A stretch of 64,000 bases of DNA from Dryomyza anilis. Its lineage: Eukaryota; Arthropoda; Insecta; Diptera; Dryomyzidae. Shown in pieces: positions 1 to 10,852 of the stretch (its first letter is position 1; every line of letters begins with the position of its first letter). Below the pieces are notes generated by a model. That model made no database searches and was not told the origin of the DNA. It worked only from the letters and a program-made list of their open reading frames with translations. The position numbers and the translations under genes were made by a program. The DNA is taken from NCBI GenBank assembly GCA_951804985.1, contig OX638132.1:3887529-3951528 (forward strand). The letters run 5' to 3'.

Positions 1-276
1 ATACATAGATATATAAGAAATTCCTCAAAATCCTACTACAAATATAATATTTATACATCAGTGACTAATCGTTGGGTAAAAGTAAAACTCACAAACTATA
101 CTTTTAAAATTTCAAAATTGGTTCACATAAATATTTTTCATTCTTCCTTATTTTAATCGATGACACTAATGTTCTTATTAAATAAAGATAACCTATTAAT
201 CTAACGACTGACGCTCCCCAGCAAACATTATGAGTCTTTTAAGACTCCGAAATGTGTCATATTTATGAGTGTTACC
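1..276. other. AT-rich flank, no gene seen
   Basis: This stretch is AT-rich with stops in all frames. It may be intron 1 of the IKK-like kinase whose first coding exon lies at 2530-2647 on the minus strand, because that gene must continue leftward out of the window. Confidence 0.5.
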
Positions 277-528
277 CTCATATATGAGCTCTTAAAAGAG
301 TCAAAAATAGGATCCCAACTCCTGGGTAGAGGCGCCATTTTATGAGCCCAAAAACCCTCATATTTCTGATACTTTTATTACTCCATAAATACTCATATAT
401 GAGCACTTGAAAGAGCCCATAAAGACTCCCAACCCCTGGGTAGAGGCACCATTTTATGAGCCCAAAAATCTTCATATTTCTGACACTTTTATTACTCCTA
501 AAACACTCATATATGAGCACTTGAAAGC
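277..528. repeat. Tandem repeat, about 115-bp unit, 2.2 copies
   Basis: The phrase CTCATATATGAGC recurs at 277, 392 and 506, giving periods of 115 and 114 bp. Between these, both units share CCTGGGTAGAGGC, CCATTTTATGAGCCC and TTTTATTACTCC in the same order with a few substitutions. The open frame on the minus strand here is only a translation of the repeat and is not called as a gene. Confidence 0.85.
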
Positions 529-1573
529 AAAGCATACAACATGCAAATGAAACGAAATAAATTCCCCAACAAAAATTCAAAATTATTTAAATTCTACGCT
601 TAATCATCAACTAAACTGGCATAATATTTTCCCAAAATTAATCAATACGGATCTCAGTCAACAGACATGCATGGAATACGAATCGCACGTGCTGTGCTAT
701 ACTCGGAAATTCCAATGAAAATTTTCACAATTGTCACGAATACAGTGACGCCAAAACCGGCCAAAGAATAATTATAAAATAATATTTAGCATCCACAACA
801 TGATCGCACATCAAAAACACCACAATCATTTCGATAATAATAAAAAAAAAACGAAACTCCGTTGGCGGGTACTATTTATAGAGATGCTTGGACAGCAGCC
901 AAGTGGGGAAGTGTTGCAAAAAACGCACAGTTGTGTCGAAAACATGCAGTGTTGGGAAACGCAGCAGGGACACGTCACAAAAGAGACGGACATGCATGCA
1001 TGCAGGTGCGGATTGTATAGTTGTAAGGCGCAAATCATGCTGAGAATTACGATACATTTTAAAATTAATGAACTGTGACAGTAAAACGATGAATTTATTG
1101 AATATAATCGAAATCGAAAACGAAATTCCAGTGACAGAATGTTTGTTACTTGTTCATTTTGCAGCCGTTTTTAATTTATTTAATTGAAAAAATTCTGCCA
1201 CTGGAATTTTTTGACGAAACGATGAAGTGAAGAAAATTATCAACGTTCAAATATACAAACGTTCAAATATACAATTCTGATACAAGACTGAATTCTGTTA
1301 AAATAGCAGAAACTCATCGTACAAAATTTAAACTACTCGAAATATATGCAAAAGTTTGTATCGCTGTAAAGGATCACTAAAAGGCATAGCATCCTATATA
1401 GATAAAACAACATTACATGAATGCAGTAAAATATTTTGTATAATATATATGTAGCTTTAATCATGTAATACCAATTGTAAGTAAAATGGATTAAAATCTC
1501 ATCAATCACAACAAAAATGTGAGAAATTTAAAAGCGAACAAAAAACATGTAGATATGGCTGTTTGTGGTACAT
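529..1573. other. Non-coding stretch with one imperfect inverted repeat
   Basis: No supported gene. Short open frames at about 800-1078 exist on both strands without homology I recognise. The stretch AAATTCCAGTGACAGAAT at 1123-1140 is matched by its near reverse complement at 1192-1209, with about 50 bases between, so a hairpin or a small mobile-element remnant is possible. The rest looks like ordinary intron or intergenic DNA. Confidence 0.45.
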
Positions 1574-1813
1574 AGGGTGTGTGCGAATTCGACTAAATTG
1601 CTGACTAAACTAAATTAGGTGTAATGCAGTGTTCGACTTTTCAATTTAGCAAATTTTCGAGCAGACTAAATCGAACTAAATTGGAAGACATTAAACAGAC
1701 ATATGATAATCGATAATCGAGACTTTAACAATCACCGGTTACCGAATGGCGGTCGAATAAAAACTTCCATAATTTTGTTTAATCATCAATTTAGTCGAAT
1801 TCGCACACACCCT
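1574..1813. mobile_element. MITE with 27-bp perfect terminal inverted repeats
   Basis: The first 27 bases (1574-1600, beginning AGGGTGTGTGCGAATTCGAC) are the exact reverse complement of the last 27 (1787-1813). The 240-bp body has no coding capacity, which is the hallmark of a non-autonomous DNA transposon. The flanking bases do not give a clear target-site duplication, so the superfamily is not assigned. The perfect arms suggest a fairly recent insertion. Confidence 0.85.
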
Positions 1814-2287
1814 GGTTTGTAAAACCTATTAATCAAATCTTTATTGTTGTTGTAGAAGTTAAAGTCACCAATTAAAATTTAAAAATTTCAAGTTTACAAA
1901 AATCATCAACAGTACCATAAATTAATGAAAGCATTTTAATCATACATTTTTTTTTTTTTTTTTTTTCAATAAACTAAAAACTGAAACTAAAAACTGTTGG
2001 AAAACATGCATTTGGTGAATTTACAAATAAAAAAAAAACGCATAATGCGAACTTCATAAAATTTCTCTGGGACGTGTGGGTTCATGTGCGCCCCTGTTCA
2101 TATGCAGCTGGTCATATAAACAAGTGCCAGAAGAAGCTGTTGCGTAGCCACTGCTAACAATCGTCAATCTATTATTTCCCTTTTCAAAAAAAAGACTTCA
2201 CTAAAACTTAAACATTTTGCAAATTCAGCAAAAAATCATCTAGAAGACGTCGTTCGAACACCGATAAGAGCTCAAAAAATTCAATAA

Positions 2288-2419
2288 ATGTTTCAAAGTA
2301 GCAACAATCAACTCGTGCCTCCCGCCATCGCTGCTGCTGCCATCGTCGCAGTTGAGACGCGGTCGAACAGTTCCTGGAATTTAGCGTCTTATCGCATGTT
2401 TATAGGTGACTCAACTTAG
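2288..2419 (+). other. GC-rich island with a 43-codon open frame (doubtful)
   Basis: A patch at about 2310-2390 is clearly richer in G+C than its surroundings. On the plus strand an ATG at 2288 opens 43 codons ending at TAG 2417-2419. The product would carry an alanine/isoleucine-rich hydrophobic stretch (PPAIAAAAIVAV), and a GTGACT that could act as a donor lies near its end. Minus-strand frames are also largely open, which is expected of GC-rich sequence. I do not recognise the product. It could be 5' UTR, a short gene, or conserved non-coding sequence beside the kinase promoter. Confidence 0.15.
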
Positions 2420-2529
2420 CTGCCAACAATTGCGTTTTGCCCTGCATTTAGTACTAGTTACCAAACAAACACCAATCGTTCCATTAACAAACACTAGAGG
2501 ATTTTTCAATGTGCTCAAATCACACTCAC

Positions 2530-2647
2530 CGATTTCCTGATTAGTTTGTCGATGACGCCAGTGGAGCACTTCACCAAATCCACCGGCCCCTAGACGTCGC
2601 ATCAGCTCCCAGTCACCGAAATTGTTCAAATTATTGTTAGAATACAT
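2530..2647 (-). CDS. ird5: IKK-beta-like kinase, first coding exon (partial)
   Basis: The frame starts at ATG 2647 and runs 39 codons to a donor (ATCG|GTGAGT, last exon base 2530). The residues FGDWELMRRLGAGGFGEV contain the glycine-rich ATP-binding loop GxGGFGxV of a protein kinase. The tryptophan-glutamate start, RLGAGGFGEV and the following HWRHRQTNQEI align well with the start of IKK-beta (AWE..., RLGTGGFG, W...QETGEQI). IKK-beta phosphorylates IkB/Relish-type factors in the Imd immune pathway. The next codon begins with G at the splice junction, consistent with the Ala that normally precedes the ATP-binding Lys. Downstream exons are not seen in the first 2.4 kb, so intron 1 probably extends left past the window edge. 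Reading through the donor gives a stop at 2411, which explains the longer uninterrupted frame. Confidence 0.7.
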
Positions 2648-2942
2648 GTTGGACGTTCTGGTTCACATTAATTTTGGTTTTTTTGAGTATTCCTTTTATT
2701 TTAAATAAAGCTATTTGCACATACGTAAACTGCTGCGTTCAAACTAACAAATATTATACTTTAAAAATACACTTCGCGCAGCATCACAACAACAAAAATC
2801 ACAAACAAAATTTCATAGAATTCGACCCGTTCCGATATTCAAATTAAAATAAATGAAATAAATTGCAGCAGCACCAACAACACCACCAGAAAAAGCAACT
2901 GTCGCAGTGACAAGTGTCAAAAACAGCTGTTCGTAGTAAGCA
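2648..2942 (-). promoter_or_regulatory. Probable 5' UTR/promoter region of the IKK-like gene
   Basis: This stretch lies directly upstream of the kinase ATG and contains CAACAA-type repeats around 2790 and 2865-2890. No TATA box or initiator stands out, so the label follows from position only. Confidence 0.3.
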
Positions 2943-2950
2943 ATTCTGAT

Positions 2951-3926
2951 CATAGTTGCCAGTTCCGTGGGAAATTTCCCATTTGTGGGAATTTTAGTGG
3001 CTGTGGGAAAGGTAATTTTCCCTTGGGAATTTTTAATGGCTGTGGGAATTTTTTCCCACAGTTTTTTTTATGTAACTCAATTTACGAACACACCAAATGT
3101 AAATTTAATGCTATCAACATTTCGAACGCACCGATTTGCAAAGTGAAATAGGATCAGTGAAGGCGTTAATTCAAAAATATTTCCTTGCGTATTTTAAAAT
3201 AATAACCATAATCAAAAACAGAGAATTGTGGAAAAATAAGAGAAACATGTATTTGTGTTTCAACATCAAAATCTGCATAAGTTGCAACAAAAATATAGCT
3301 GTTACAGAATACTTGGCAACAGCACTCGCTGCATTAGCGCTTTTGGTATTTACAGATATCCTTTATAATGAAGACAGTTCATCCGACAGCATTATCGAGT
3401 TGAAAAATAGTGAACTGCATCGCTTAAATATGGAAATCGATAACTCAAACGCAGTTGACGATGATTATTTAGAAGAGATTCAAAAAAAAATTAAATAAAT
3501 ATTTAAAATAAATTGATTAACTTTATATTATTTTTTACAATTAATTTAGCATTTGCAAATAATAACACTCTTTCGAGACCCTACATTTGTTCAAGCTTTT
3601 TTATTTGGATTTTTATTAATCTTGTGGTAAATTTTAAATCTATGCAATAAAAAAGTGGTTTTTAATTCCCATGTGATTTTTATGTTCATATTTAATTAAT
3701 TTAAGAATTTTCTTGGTATATATAAATTTATCTGGTATTTTTGAGCTAATTTTACTTTCTGTGGTATTTTTGTGGTAATATTTAATGATATATTTAATTT
3801 TGTGGTAATTTTCATGTGCTGTGGGAATTAAATCAACCAAAATTATCACGTGGGAATTTTTAACAAGTCGTTTGGGAAAAAGGTATTATTTGTTTATTTT
3901 TCTTGGAAATTGGGTTGGCAACTATG
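2951..3926. mobile_element. hAT-like DNA transposon, decayed
   Basis: The left end CATAGTTGCCA (2951-2961) is repeated as its exact reverse complement at the right end (3916-3926). The flanks are ATTCTGAT (2943-2950) and GTTCTGAT (3927-3934), an 8-bp target duplication with one mismatch. An 8-bp duplication with short terminal repeats of this type is typical of hAT transposons. Both subterminal regions carry many copies of GTGGGAATTTT or its complement, another common hAT trait. At 976 bp it is too short for a full transposase, and the interior holds only a short coding remnant. Confidence 0.75.
3247..3498 (+). pseudogene. Coding remnant inside the hAT-like element
   Basis: From an in-frame ATG at 3247 an 83-residue frame runs to TAA 3496-3498; the frame is open back to about 3136. 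The middle is hydrophobic (LATALAALALLVFTDIL), followed by an acidic, serine-rich tail (NEDSSSDS) and a lysine-rich end. AATAAA-like signals follow the stop. I do not recognise the family and see no hAT catalytic motif. Because it lies within the terminal repeats of the element it is best read as cargo or a remnant of the transposon's own gene. Confidence 0.3.
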
Positions 3927-3934
3927 GTTCTGAT

Positions 3935-5234
3935 CTATTACAATTTATGTAAATAGCGGGCATTTTTAAATGCATTTTTAATAGGAAAATGTGTGTTCTT
4001 CGTAAGCCTTGAATCAGGTTTGGGAGAAATTGTTTACATATGCAGATTACACGATTATTTAGATGTAGACAATTGCTAATCTCTAAAAGGCATCTACACC
4101 AAGAGGAAAAAGTAGTTAACTGTCTATTATTTATCTTAGTCAATAGCATTCCGTTTAAACGGAACTTTATAAAAATATTATAAATTTACTTCAAGGGGGC
4201 GTGACAAAACAAACTAAAAATAAATAACAATTTTAAGTAACAGGGTTTGGATTCCACAACTGTGAAAAAAGCGATATTTTGTGGAAATAGCAATCTAGCG
4301 ATTCCGTAAATGTAAAAAATGAATAGAAACGTAAAAAAAAGTTTATACGACGAAAGCATTATTTTCACAAACATTTAGTTGGTGAATAAAATTGTGAATT
4401 TAAATTGCGTGCGATTGAAATGACATCTCTCATTTTGGTCAAAGATGTACATTTCATGTTTGCGGAATCGCATGAAAACTGAAAGTGTAAACTTCCAACA
4501 TTTGTGAACTTTTTCATTTTGTATACACAATTTTTTTGGTTCACTTTTGCGGAATCCACCTCCAAGTCCAACAAATTTTCGAAACCACAAAAAAATTTAA
4601 GAAAATCATTTGTTGTCCTATTTTAAAATTGGAATGGTGTGACAGCCTTTTGCTGTTCACTTAATCCGTGCCGGCCACACGCCCGTACTTAAATGCATTA
4701 TGATTTTGGTAAGGACTTATTTAAAAGTGCTTAATTAATTTTAATTTCTTTGGCCTTGTTTGTGTGTATTTTTGAAATAATAAAAACTCATGTTTTACTT
4801 TATGGGATACCACACGAAAATAAAATAAATATATTTTTTTAAACCGTTTTACATAAAATTGTAATATATGTGGGACTAAATATTTATCTATTCAAAAGTA
4901 TTACATTTCATTTGTTTGATTATACGTTTTAAAAGTACTACTTTACAAAAATATTCGAAGAGTAATTCGAATTAAATTAAAAAGGTATATTTGTTTTTAA
5001 ATATATTTTTGTATTTATTTAATAATGTTTAACCATAAAGAGTTAAATTAAAATCCATAGAGATAAAACATAATATTTTAGGTTAGGATAAATTGACTAA
5101 TATTTATAGAAAATAAAGAAATAAAACTTCAAAAGAATTTCAGTATTAACGATTATGGTTAAAAAATGTACTATGTTTTTTTTTTAATGCCTACATTCGT
5201 CAACCATTACATTAGTTAATTATTTATATTTATA
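3935..5234. other. Intergenic, with a weak inverted repeat
   Basis: No gene supported. GGATTCCACAACTGTGAA at 4249 is partly mirrored by TTCACTTTTGCGGAATCC ending at 4557 (15 of 18 bases pair), so 4249-4557 may be a decayed inverted-repeat element. Minus-strand open frames at 4365-4590 fall inside it and are not considered genes. The remainder (about 4620-5234) is AT-rich and featureless. Confidence 0.35.
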
Positions 5235-5457
5235 CACCCAGATAAAAATTTCCCTCTAATCCCATTAAAATTGGCCAATAGGATAATTAATGATTTAATA
5301 GTATACAAAAAATAAATCTTTTCATATAAACTCAATGGCAATGTCATTGTATTTTCTAGTATTTAATGGTATTTTCCGATTAAAATAATAATTAATCCAA
5401 TTGACTATTTTTAATAGTAAACTATTATTATTTATATAGTATATTTTTTTCTGGGTG
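5235..5457. mobile_element. MITE family 1 (CACCCAGA ends), full copy
   Basis: The ends CACCCAGATAAAAAT and TTTTTTTCTGGGTG are inverted copies, flanked on both sides by TA, as expected for a Tc1/mariner-type target duplication. The 223-bp body has shared blocks (CCCATTAAAATTGG, ATTTAATAGTATACAAA, TTTTAATAGTAA) that recur in copies at 7630, 18381, 24225 and 41760. It lies about 130 bp beyond the stop codon of takeout-like gene A. Confidence 0.85.
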
Positions 5458-5585
5458 TAGGTTTCTTAGTCTAAATAAACAATACAAAAGCTATTTTTGA
5501 GTTAGTTCATTACGTCAAATATGTAATAATAATAATCGTAGGTTTATGAGTTATTCCCATAATTTCACTATCATCCCTCAAAGAA

Positions 5586-6533
5586 TTAAACCGGAAACAG
5601 TTCATTGTATGTGAAATTCTCCAAAATTTTACTCGCTATACTAAGAAACTTTTTCTCCAGCGCACGTTCAATGGGACTGATCAACTCATTGGTGAATAAT
5701 TCAAAATTCTGATTGATTGTGTCATTGATGATGTCGCCTAGAGCCTTGTCGCCATTAAATAGATTCTTCAGACGTAGACTACCGTTTCCAGTGCGTATTT
5801 TTACGCTTAGATCTTGAATGCCAATATATTCAATATCATTTACCGACTTCACATCGAATTGTACCTTGACGTAGGCGTAAAAATTGGCTGAAGTAAAATG
5901 AGATGAAAATAGGTTTTAATATAAAGCAATGCTGGTTCAATAATATTACTCACTGAAATTTCCGGTAAATGGTCCATTGCCCTTTAGCGGTAATGCCAAA
6001 ATCTGTCCATTGATCTCGTAATGTCCTTCGCCCTCTAGACGTGGCAAATTCAATTCGAAATCAAAGTGTTTTGCATTATCTGATGCTCTAAATTATGTTT
6101 TGGTTATTATTCAGTTATTTTGAAATAATTTGTATTGTTTACTTTATTTTCTTAATCTCAAAATTCGATGCCCCATAAATGTTCAACTTTTTCGCCTTCA
6201 CATTAATGCCCGTCGCACCGCCCTCCAATATGTTTAGGTCACCGATATTAAGCGGCTCCATGGCCGGCACATTCAGCTCCTGGATGCCATCTCGCAGATA
6301 GGGCCGCAAATTGTGAACACTTTCTTTAACACAATCGGCTATTTTGGGATCGTTGCGTGAGCAGATTTTTATATAATCGGCTAAATATTAAGAAAAGAAT
6401 TACATTTTAATATAATAAATGCTCTAATCGGCATAAAATATTTGCAAAACCTACGCATATTAGCGGCATGCGATAGCGATAAGCCTACAAAAACTCCCAA
6501 GAGCGTCAGCATTAACGTTCGGATTGAATTCAT
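5586..6533 (-). CDS. Takeout/JHBP-like secreted protein (gene A)
   Basis: Four exons read on the minus strand: 6455-6533, 6143-6380, 5954-6087 and 5586-5887, all with GT-AG junctions and matching phases (1, 2, 1), giving 250 residues. The start at 6533 is followed by a signal peptide (MNSIRTLMLTLLGVFVGLSL, cleavage near HAAN). A cysteine pair C33-x9-C43 and the segment LRPYLRDGIQELNVP match the N-terminal part of the takeout/haemolymph juvenile-hormone-binding family, followed by YGASNFEIKKIK and the glycine motif LKGNGPFTGNF. Length (about 250) is normal for the family. Members are secreted and bind small hydrophobic ligands; the ligand cannot be told from sequence. Introns are 55-74 bp. Compared with genes B and C it lacks the introns after the PE(L/I)E motif and in the last third. 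No defect seen. The exact ligand and tissue are unknown. Confidence 0.93.
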
Positions 6534-7509
6534 ATTGTAGTAAAATTATCTAAAAAAAATTGGAACTTTAATATATAATAATTTTGTAAATGAATTAACT
6601 TCTAAATGAGTTAATTATTTTTATTGATTTAAATATAGCTTTTCATAGATTGTAGTTTTTGGGACAAACCTAACAAAGTACTTTTTTAAAAAAAGACATG
6701 ATGAATATCTGGTACAATAAATGGAAATTTAAAATCTCTCAAATAAAAATGTTCTTAAAAGTATGCAAATTCATGATTTTACCATTTGAGTTTACTTAAC
6801 TAGATATGACCTACTGAACGGTTATCCGACTGGACAAATACCCTGTTTACCTGTTTCGAAAATATTGTACCTATCTTTAAACAAATTATGTACCAATTTT
6901 TTAAAAGTTCATAAAGACAAAATGTTGACAAGGGTTCACATTTTGCGAAGCAATCACACCTTGAAGTATTTTTACATACTTAGTTAGGCCGTATTAACAA
7001 TATCTGGTTAAAAATTAACTATAAGTTTAAACGACAGTTTGCGCAATATTCGATTTCACATTTAATTGTTATATTTGTTTTTCATTAAAATTTTCTTTAA
7101 CCGGCAGATATTTAAAACGGAAGATTTTAACAATTCATTCAAAAATATTGATTAATCAATTAAACAGTATTCTGATTAATCAAAACTGTGAATCAATTAA
7201 TCACAGTTTTGTTTAATCAGACAACTCTAATTACAATATCGTTCTAACCAGAAGTTAAAAAAATTAATTGGTGAAAACGAAAATATATAACGGAAATTTA
7301 ATTGCTAAGTTAACAGATAAATTTTAACATAACCGAACTTTTGAAAACGGCCCTCAGCATTTTTAAAACCATATCTTATGAACCGAGGTAGAATTGAAAT
7401 TGAATATTGAAATTGATATCTCACATTAAAAAGGGTGAATTATAATATTTTTACATTTTTTTTTGTTTAAAAAAAAAAATATATATTAAAATAAAAATAG
7501 GCAAAATAA
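6534..7509. other. Upstream region of gene A with a strong hairpin
   Basis: No gene. This holds the presumed promoter of gene A next to 6533, without a clear core motif. At 7171-7191 and 7201-7221 two 21-base arms pair with only two mismatches around a 9-base loop (stem core AAAACTGTGA / TCACAGTTTT). It could form a cruciform or be the residue of a small palindromic element. Confidence 0.5.
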
Positions 7510-8048
7510 TTAGCGTATTCACAGTTCATCGTATTTAATATATATACAATACTATAATACAGAAACGTCAATTTGTTGTTGCATCCCTTATAAAAGTAAA
7601 ACCACATGTGTTGTACTTGAGAGTAGCCTTTACTATTAAAAATAGTTAATAGGATAAATTATTTTTTTAATCGGAAAATACCATTAAGTACTAGAAAATA
7701 CTACGACATTGCCATTGAGTTTATATCAACAGATTTATTTTTTGTGTACTATTAAATGGGATTTGAGGGAATTTTTTTCTGGGTGCATGTTTTTTGGTGT
7801 CGTATTTGGTGAAATGAATAAAAATTGTGAAATTGTAGACAAATAAAATGTTAATTTATTTGTTGGTTTTTTTTTCCAAAAAAAAGGATATTTATGATAA
7901 TTTTTAAACATCCTTAATTTATAAGAATCAGCTGCATTTATTTGACGAAAAATTTTAACAAGCAGAAAAGTGGTGCTCACAGTTCAATTGCCGTACTGTC
8001 GTTTTCGTACAATGTCGTACTAATACCATAAAACTGTGAATACGCTAA
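7510..8048. mobile_element. MITE family 2 (TTAGCGTATTCACAG ends), copy 1
   Basis: Begins TTAGCGTATTCACAGTTCAT and ends ACTGTGAATACGCTAA, inverted copies of each other. The internal blocks AACGTCAATTTGTTGTTGCA and CGTACTGTCG are shared with copies at 9797 and 13361. It is interrupted at about 7630-7785 by a family 1 MITE. No transposase; open frames inside it are shadows. A clear target duplication is not visible, so its superfamily is open. Confidence 0.85.
7630..7785. mobile_element. MITE family 1, 5'-truncated copy nested in family 2
   Basis: The segment from ACTATTAAAAATAGTTAATAG to TTTTTTTCTGGGTG matches family 1. It sits between two halves of the family 2 element that are contiguous in the copy at 13361, so it inserted later. 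Its CACCCAGA left end is missing, implying a deletion at or after insertion. Confidence 0.75.
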
Positions 8049-9549
8049 ATATTTATTAAACGTTCGGAATATTATTTATTAAGTTAAGTTAAACTAGGCG
8101 ACATTAAAAAAAAAAACAGTAAAAAAAAAATTATGTTTGGAAGCCAGTAAAAACAACATAGTGTGTTTTTGGAATTTTTTTTTAGTTATGTTTTCTGAAA
8201 TATGCCAGAATTCTGCTTTTAAAATTCCATACAATTTGAAAGCAGCCGTATGCTTTCCACAAATTCCATTTAACTCTGTGTTTGGCAAAAATATTCCGGA
8301 AATATTCCTGAAAAATGCCCCAAATTTTGTCTCGGGTAGTCGTTATAATATTAAACTCCAGGTTTTTTTTGTAAAGAATATTTTTTATTTTTTATACTGT
8401 TTTTTTACTATGTAAGTACCCTACAAACCATTTGACGATAATTTTTAAATTCGTTATAATAATGATAAATTTTAGATATAAAACACACAGTATTTCAAAA
8501 ATTAATTGCGTTTTCTTAATAATTTCGTTTGGTTTGCTGGGTAGTATTAATTTTTATATTTCCTGTAAATTATTTTCTCTCAGACATGAAAATTCAATCA
8601 TAATTTTTATCGTTATCGACATTAATACTGTTTGAAAAACGTGTTATTAAACACTTTATCATTATATAAATGGAATAGGACAAATTGTATCAAATTATTA
8701 TATAGTTATTATGGATAGTTTAATTTTTATTTGTTTTTTTTTTATAAATATATTATTATCTTAAACGTTCGTTAAGTTGTTTGTTTTCCGAGCAGTATAG
8801 AAAATGAATTTGATTTTGTAAAGTTATAGACCACATTTTTAATTTTCTAAGAATTATTATAATTTTTGTTTTTTTTATATTTATTATATTATTATATTAT
8901 AATTATTATATTATTTAATATTATTTCATTTTAATTAATTCTTATTTATTTAATTTTGTATTTTTTTAAATATATTAAACTCACTATTTCTTGATAGAAA
9001 TATTTGATATCCTTAATATAAATAAATATCACAAGGATTCTTTGGCACTCGAGTAACTAATTTAAATTCTCACAGTTGACAGAACTTAGTTAGTTTAGAT
9101 AGTATAGCCGTTAGTGGTCAGAACACGACGTACAAACGAATCCTAAAATCAAACGCGAACTGAATCTATTGCGACAACATCAGCGACATTTTATAGAATT
9201 TATTACCAACTTGCATTAACTTATATAATACATTGCTTAGTAAGTTTGTAGTTGTGTTGGTCGAGAGATGCTTAGCTGCAGATACATTCATTAGTAGTAC
9301 CTACCTACTAAGCGTATCTTACAGATACCTACAATGTACGCATTCGGCTAGATATACTAACACTCTCAGTGACTTGATTTGCAGCAGACAAATAGATAAA
9401 AATACTTAGAATTCAAGCTGAAGTATCTGCAACTTGCAGATACTCCATATGCAGAAATATTTTAAACATCTATAATTACTGAGAATAACACACACTCATC
9501 AGTTCAAAAACGAATCTCATTAAAGCTTGAGTTCCGCTTTATTAGAATA
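8049..9549. other. AT-rich intergenic DNA
   Basis: No gene supported. Around 8875-8935 there is a TTATTATATTATT low-complexity run. The stretch 9045-9540 is less AT-rich and contains repeated AGATAC/GCAGATAC words and TTAAAGCTTGAGTTCCGCTT; it could be a worn LTR or other element but no second copy or boundary is visible. Confidence 0.4.
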
Positions 9550-9658
9550 TATCTATACATTAATCTATCTATTAATCTGTATATTAATCTATCTTATAAT
9601 CTATCTTATAATCTATCTTATAATCTATCTTATAATCTATCTTATAATCTATCTATTC
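9550..9658. repeat. 13-bp tandem repeat (ATCTATCTTATAA)
   Basis: About six consecutive near-perfect copies of ATCTATCTTATAA, with looser ATCTAT(TA) units on the left side. A simple minisatellite. Confidence 0.9.
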
Positions 9659-9796
9659 ATTTAACTACACCTTTCCCTCTTTTTACTCAGTAGATACATT
9701 ACAGATAATTTCGTTTTAAAAATCGTGTAAAAAATTAAACATTAATGTGAAAATCTTAGATTGGCGCAACAGCCTCAAAAGGCTTACAATAATTAA

Positions 9797-10503
9797 TTAG
9801 CGTATTCACAGTTTCATGGCATTGATACGACATTGTACGAATACGACAGTACGGCAATTGAACTGTGAGCACCACTTTTCTGTTTGTTAAAATATTTCGT
9901 CAAATAAATGCAGCTGATTCTTATGAAATTAGGATTTTTTGAAATTATCATTAATATTCTTCGATTTGAAAAAAAAGCAAATAAATTAACATTTTATCTA
10001 CACTATAATTTTCAATTTGCCGCAGTAGCTTAGTGGTTAGTGCGTTGGACTGTGAGCCGTAAGGTTCCCGGTTTAAGCTTGGAGTGGGGCTAACAACATC
10101 TTTTCATAGAAACATTTTTCTATACCTCGCTACCTCTCGGCAGTAAATGGCAAACCAACGAGAGTAAAACATTGCCTATGATGGCAATGCCGTTCGCAGT
10201 TTATTGACGCCGTTCGCAGTTCGGCAATAAACTGTAGGTCCCACCACTTTGAGTACAAATATAACTCGGACAGGTCAAAGTGGTGAGAGAGCTCGGCCTT
10301 ATTATTATAGTCTTCAATTTCACAATTTTTCTTCATTTCACCAAATACGACACCAAAAAAAAATGCCTCAGGGCTACTCTCAAATACAACACTTGTGGGA
10401 TTAGGGGTGCAACAACAAATTGACGTTTCTGTGTTATTGTATCGTATATATACTACATGCTACGAATACCATACTAAAATACGATGAACTGTGAATACGC
10501 TAA
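9797..10503. mobile_element. MITE family 2, copy 2 (opposite orientation)
   Basis: Starts TTAGCGTATTCACAGTTTCA and ends GAACTGTGAATACGCTAA. Internal blocks are the reverse complement of those in copies 1 and 3. It is longer than copy 3 because a tRNA-derived SINE (about 10019-10311) has inserted into it. Confidence 0.85.
10019..10311 (+). mobile_element. tRNA-derived SINE, plus strand
   Basis: The head GCCGCAGTAGCTTAGTGGTT resembles a tRNA 5' half with an A box, and GGTTCCCGGTTTAAGC at 10063-10078 resembles a B box, so it has an internal RNA polymerase III promoter. The body ends with a GCCGTTCGCAGTTCGGCAAT...ACTGTAGGTCCCACCAC tail like the 3' ends of fly non-LTR elements, followed by TTATTATTAT. 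A second copy is on the minus strand at about 42697-42975. It is not a working tRNA gene: the acceptor and T-arm pairing is poor and it continues into a SINE body. Confidence 0.8.
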
Positions 10504-10639
10504 ATATTTCGGTAAAACAAACATAAATGTTGTTCTTTAGTAATTATTTGTGTCCGTGTAAAAACAGGATGAGTTCATTTTTGAAAACCAAATCGTGTAA
10601 AAAAAGACTGTAAAGCAGGGCTAGGCATATTAATCTACC

Positions 10640-10852
10640 AGTTTATCTATCCATAAATTCAACTAATAATATATCTATTAATGTTTTTATTAAACTATCT
10701 ATTAATTGATCTATTTATATATCTGTTAATGTATCTATTAATTTATCTATTTATCTATTTATCCATGTCTGTCTGTCTGTCTGTCTGTCTGTATGTCTGT
10801 CTGTGTGTCTGCCTGTTTGTTTATAAATCTGTTTATCTACATGTCTGTCTGC
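10640..10852. repeat. TCTA/TCTG microsatellite
   Basis: Degenerate (TCTATTAA)/(TCTA) units pass into a pure run of TCTG with minor variants (GTCTGTCTGTCTGTCTGTCT around 10770). Confidence 0.9.

Noticed and set aside
826..1078. Overlapping open frames on both strands with many cysteines
   Set aside because: No splice context, no recognisable domain and both strands open, as expected for a short moderately GC-rich stretch.
9045..9540. Solo LTR of a retrotransposon
   Set aside because: Composition and the GCTTGAGTTCCGCTTTATT word are suggestive, but no TG...CA ends, target duplication or second copy could be seen.
10019..10091. tRNA gene
   Set aside because: A- and B-box-like words are present, but acceptor and T-arm pairing is poor and the sequence continues into a SINE tail that recurs at 42697-42975.
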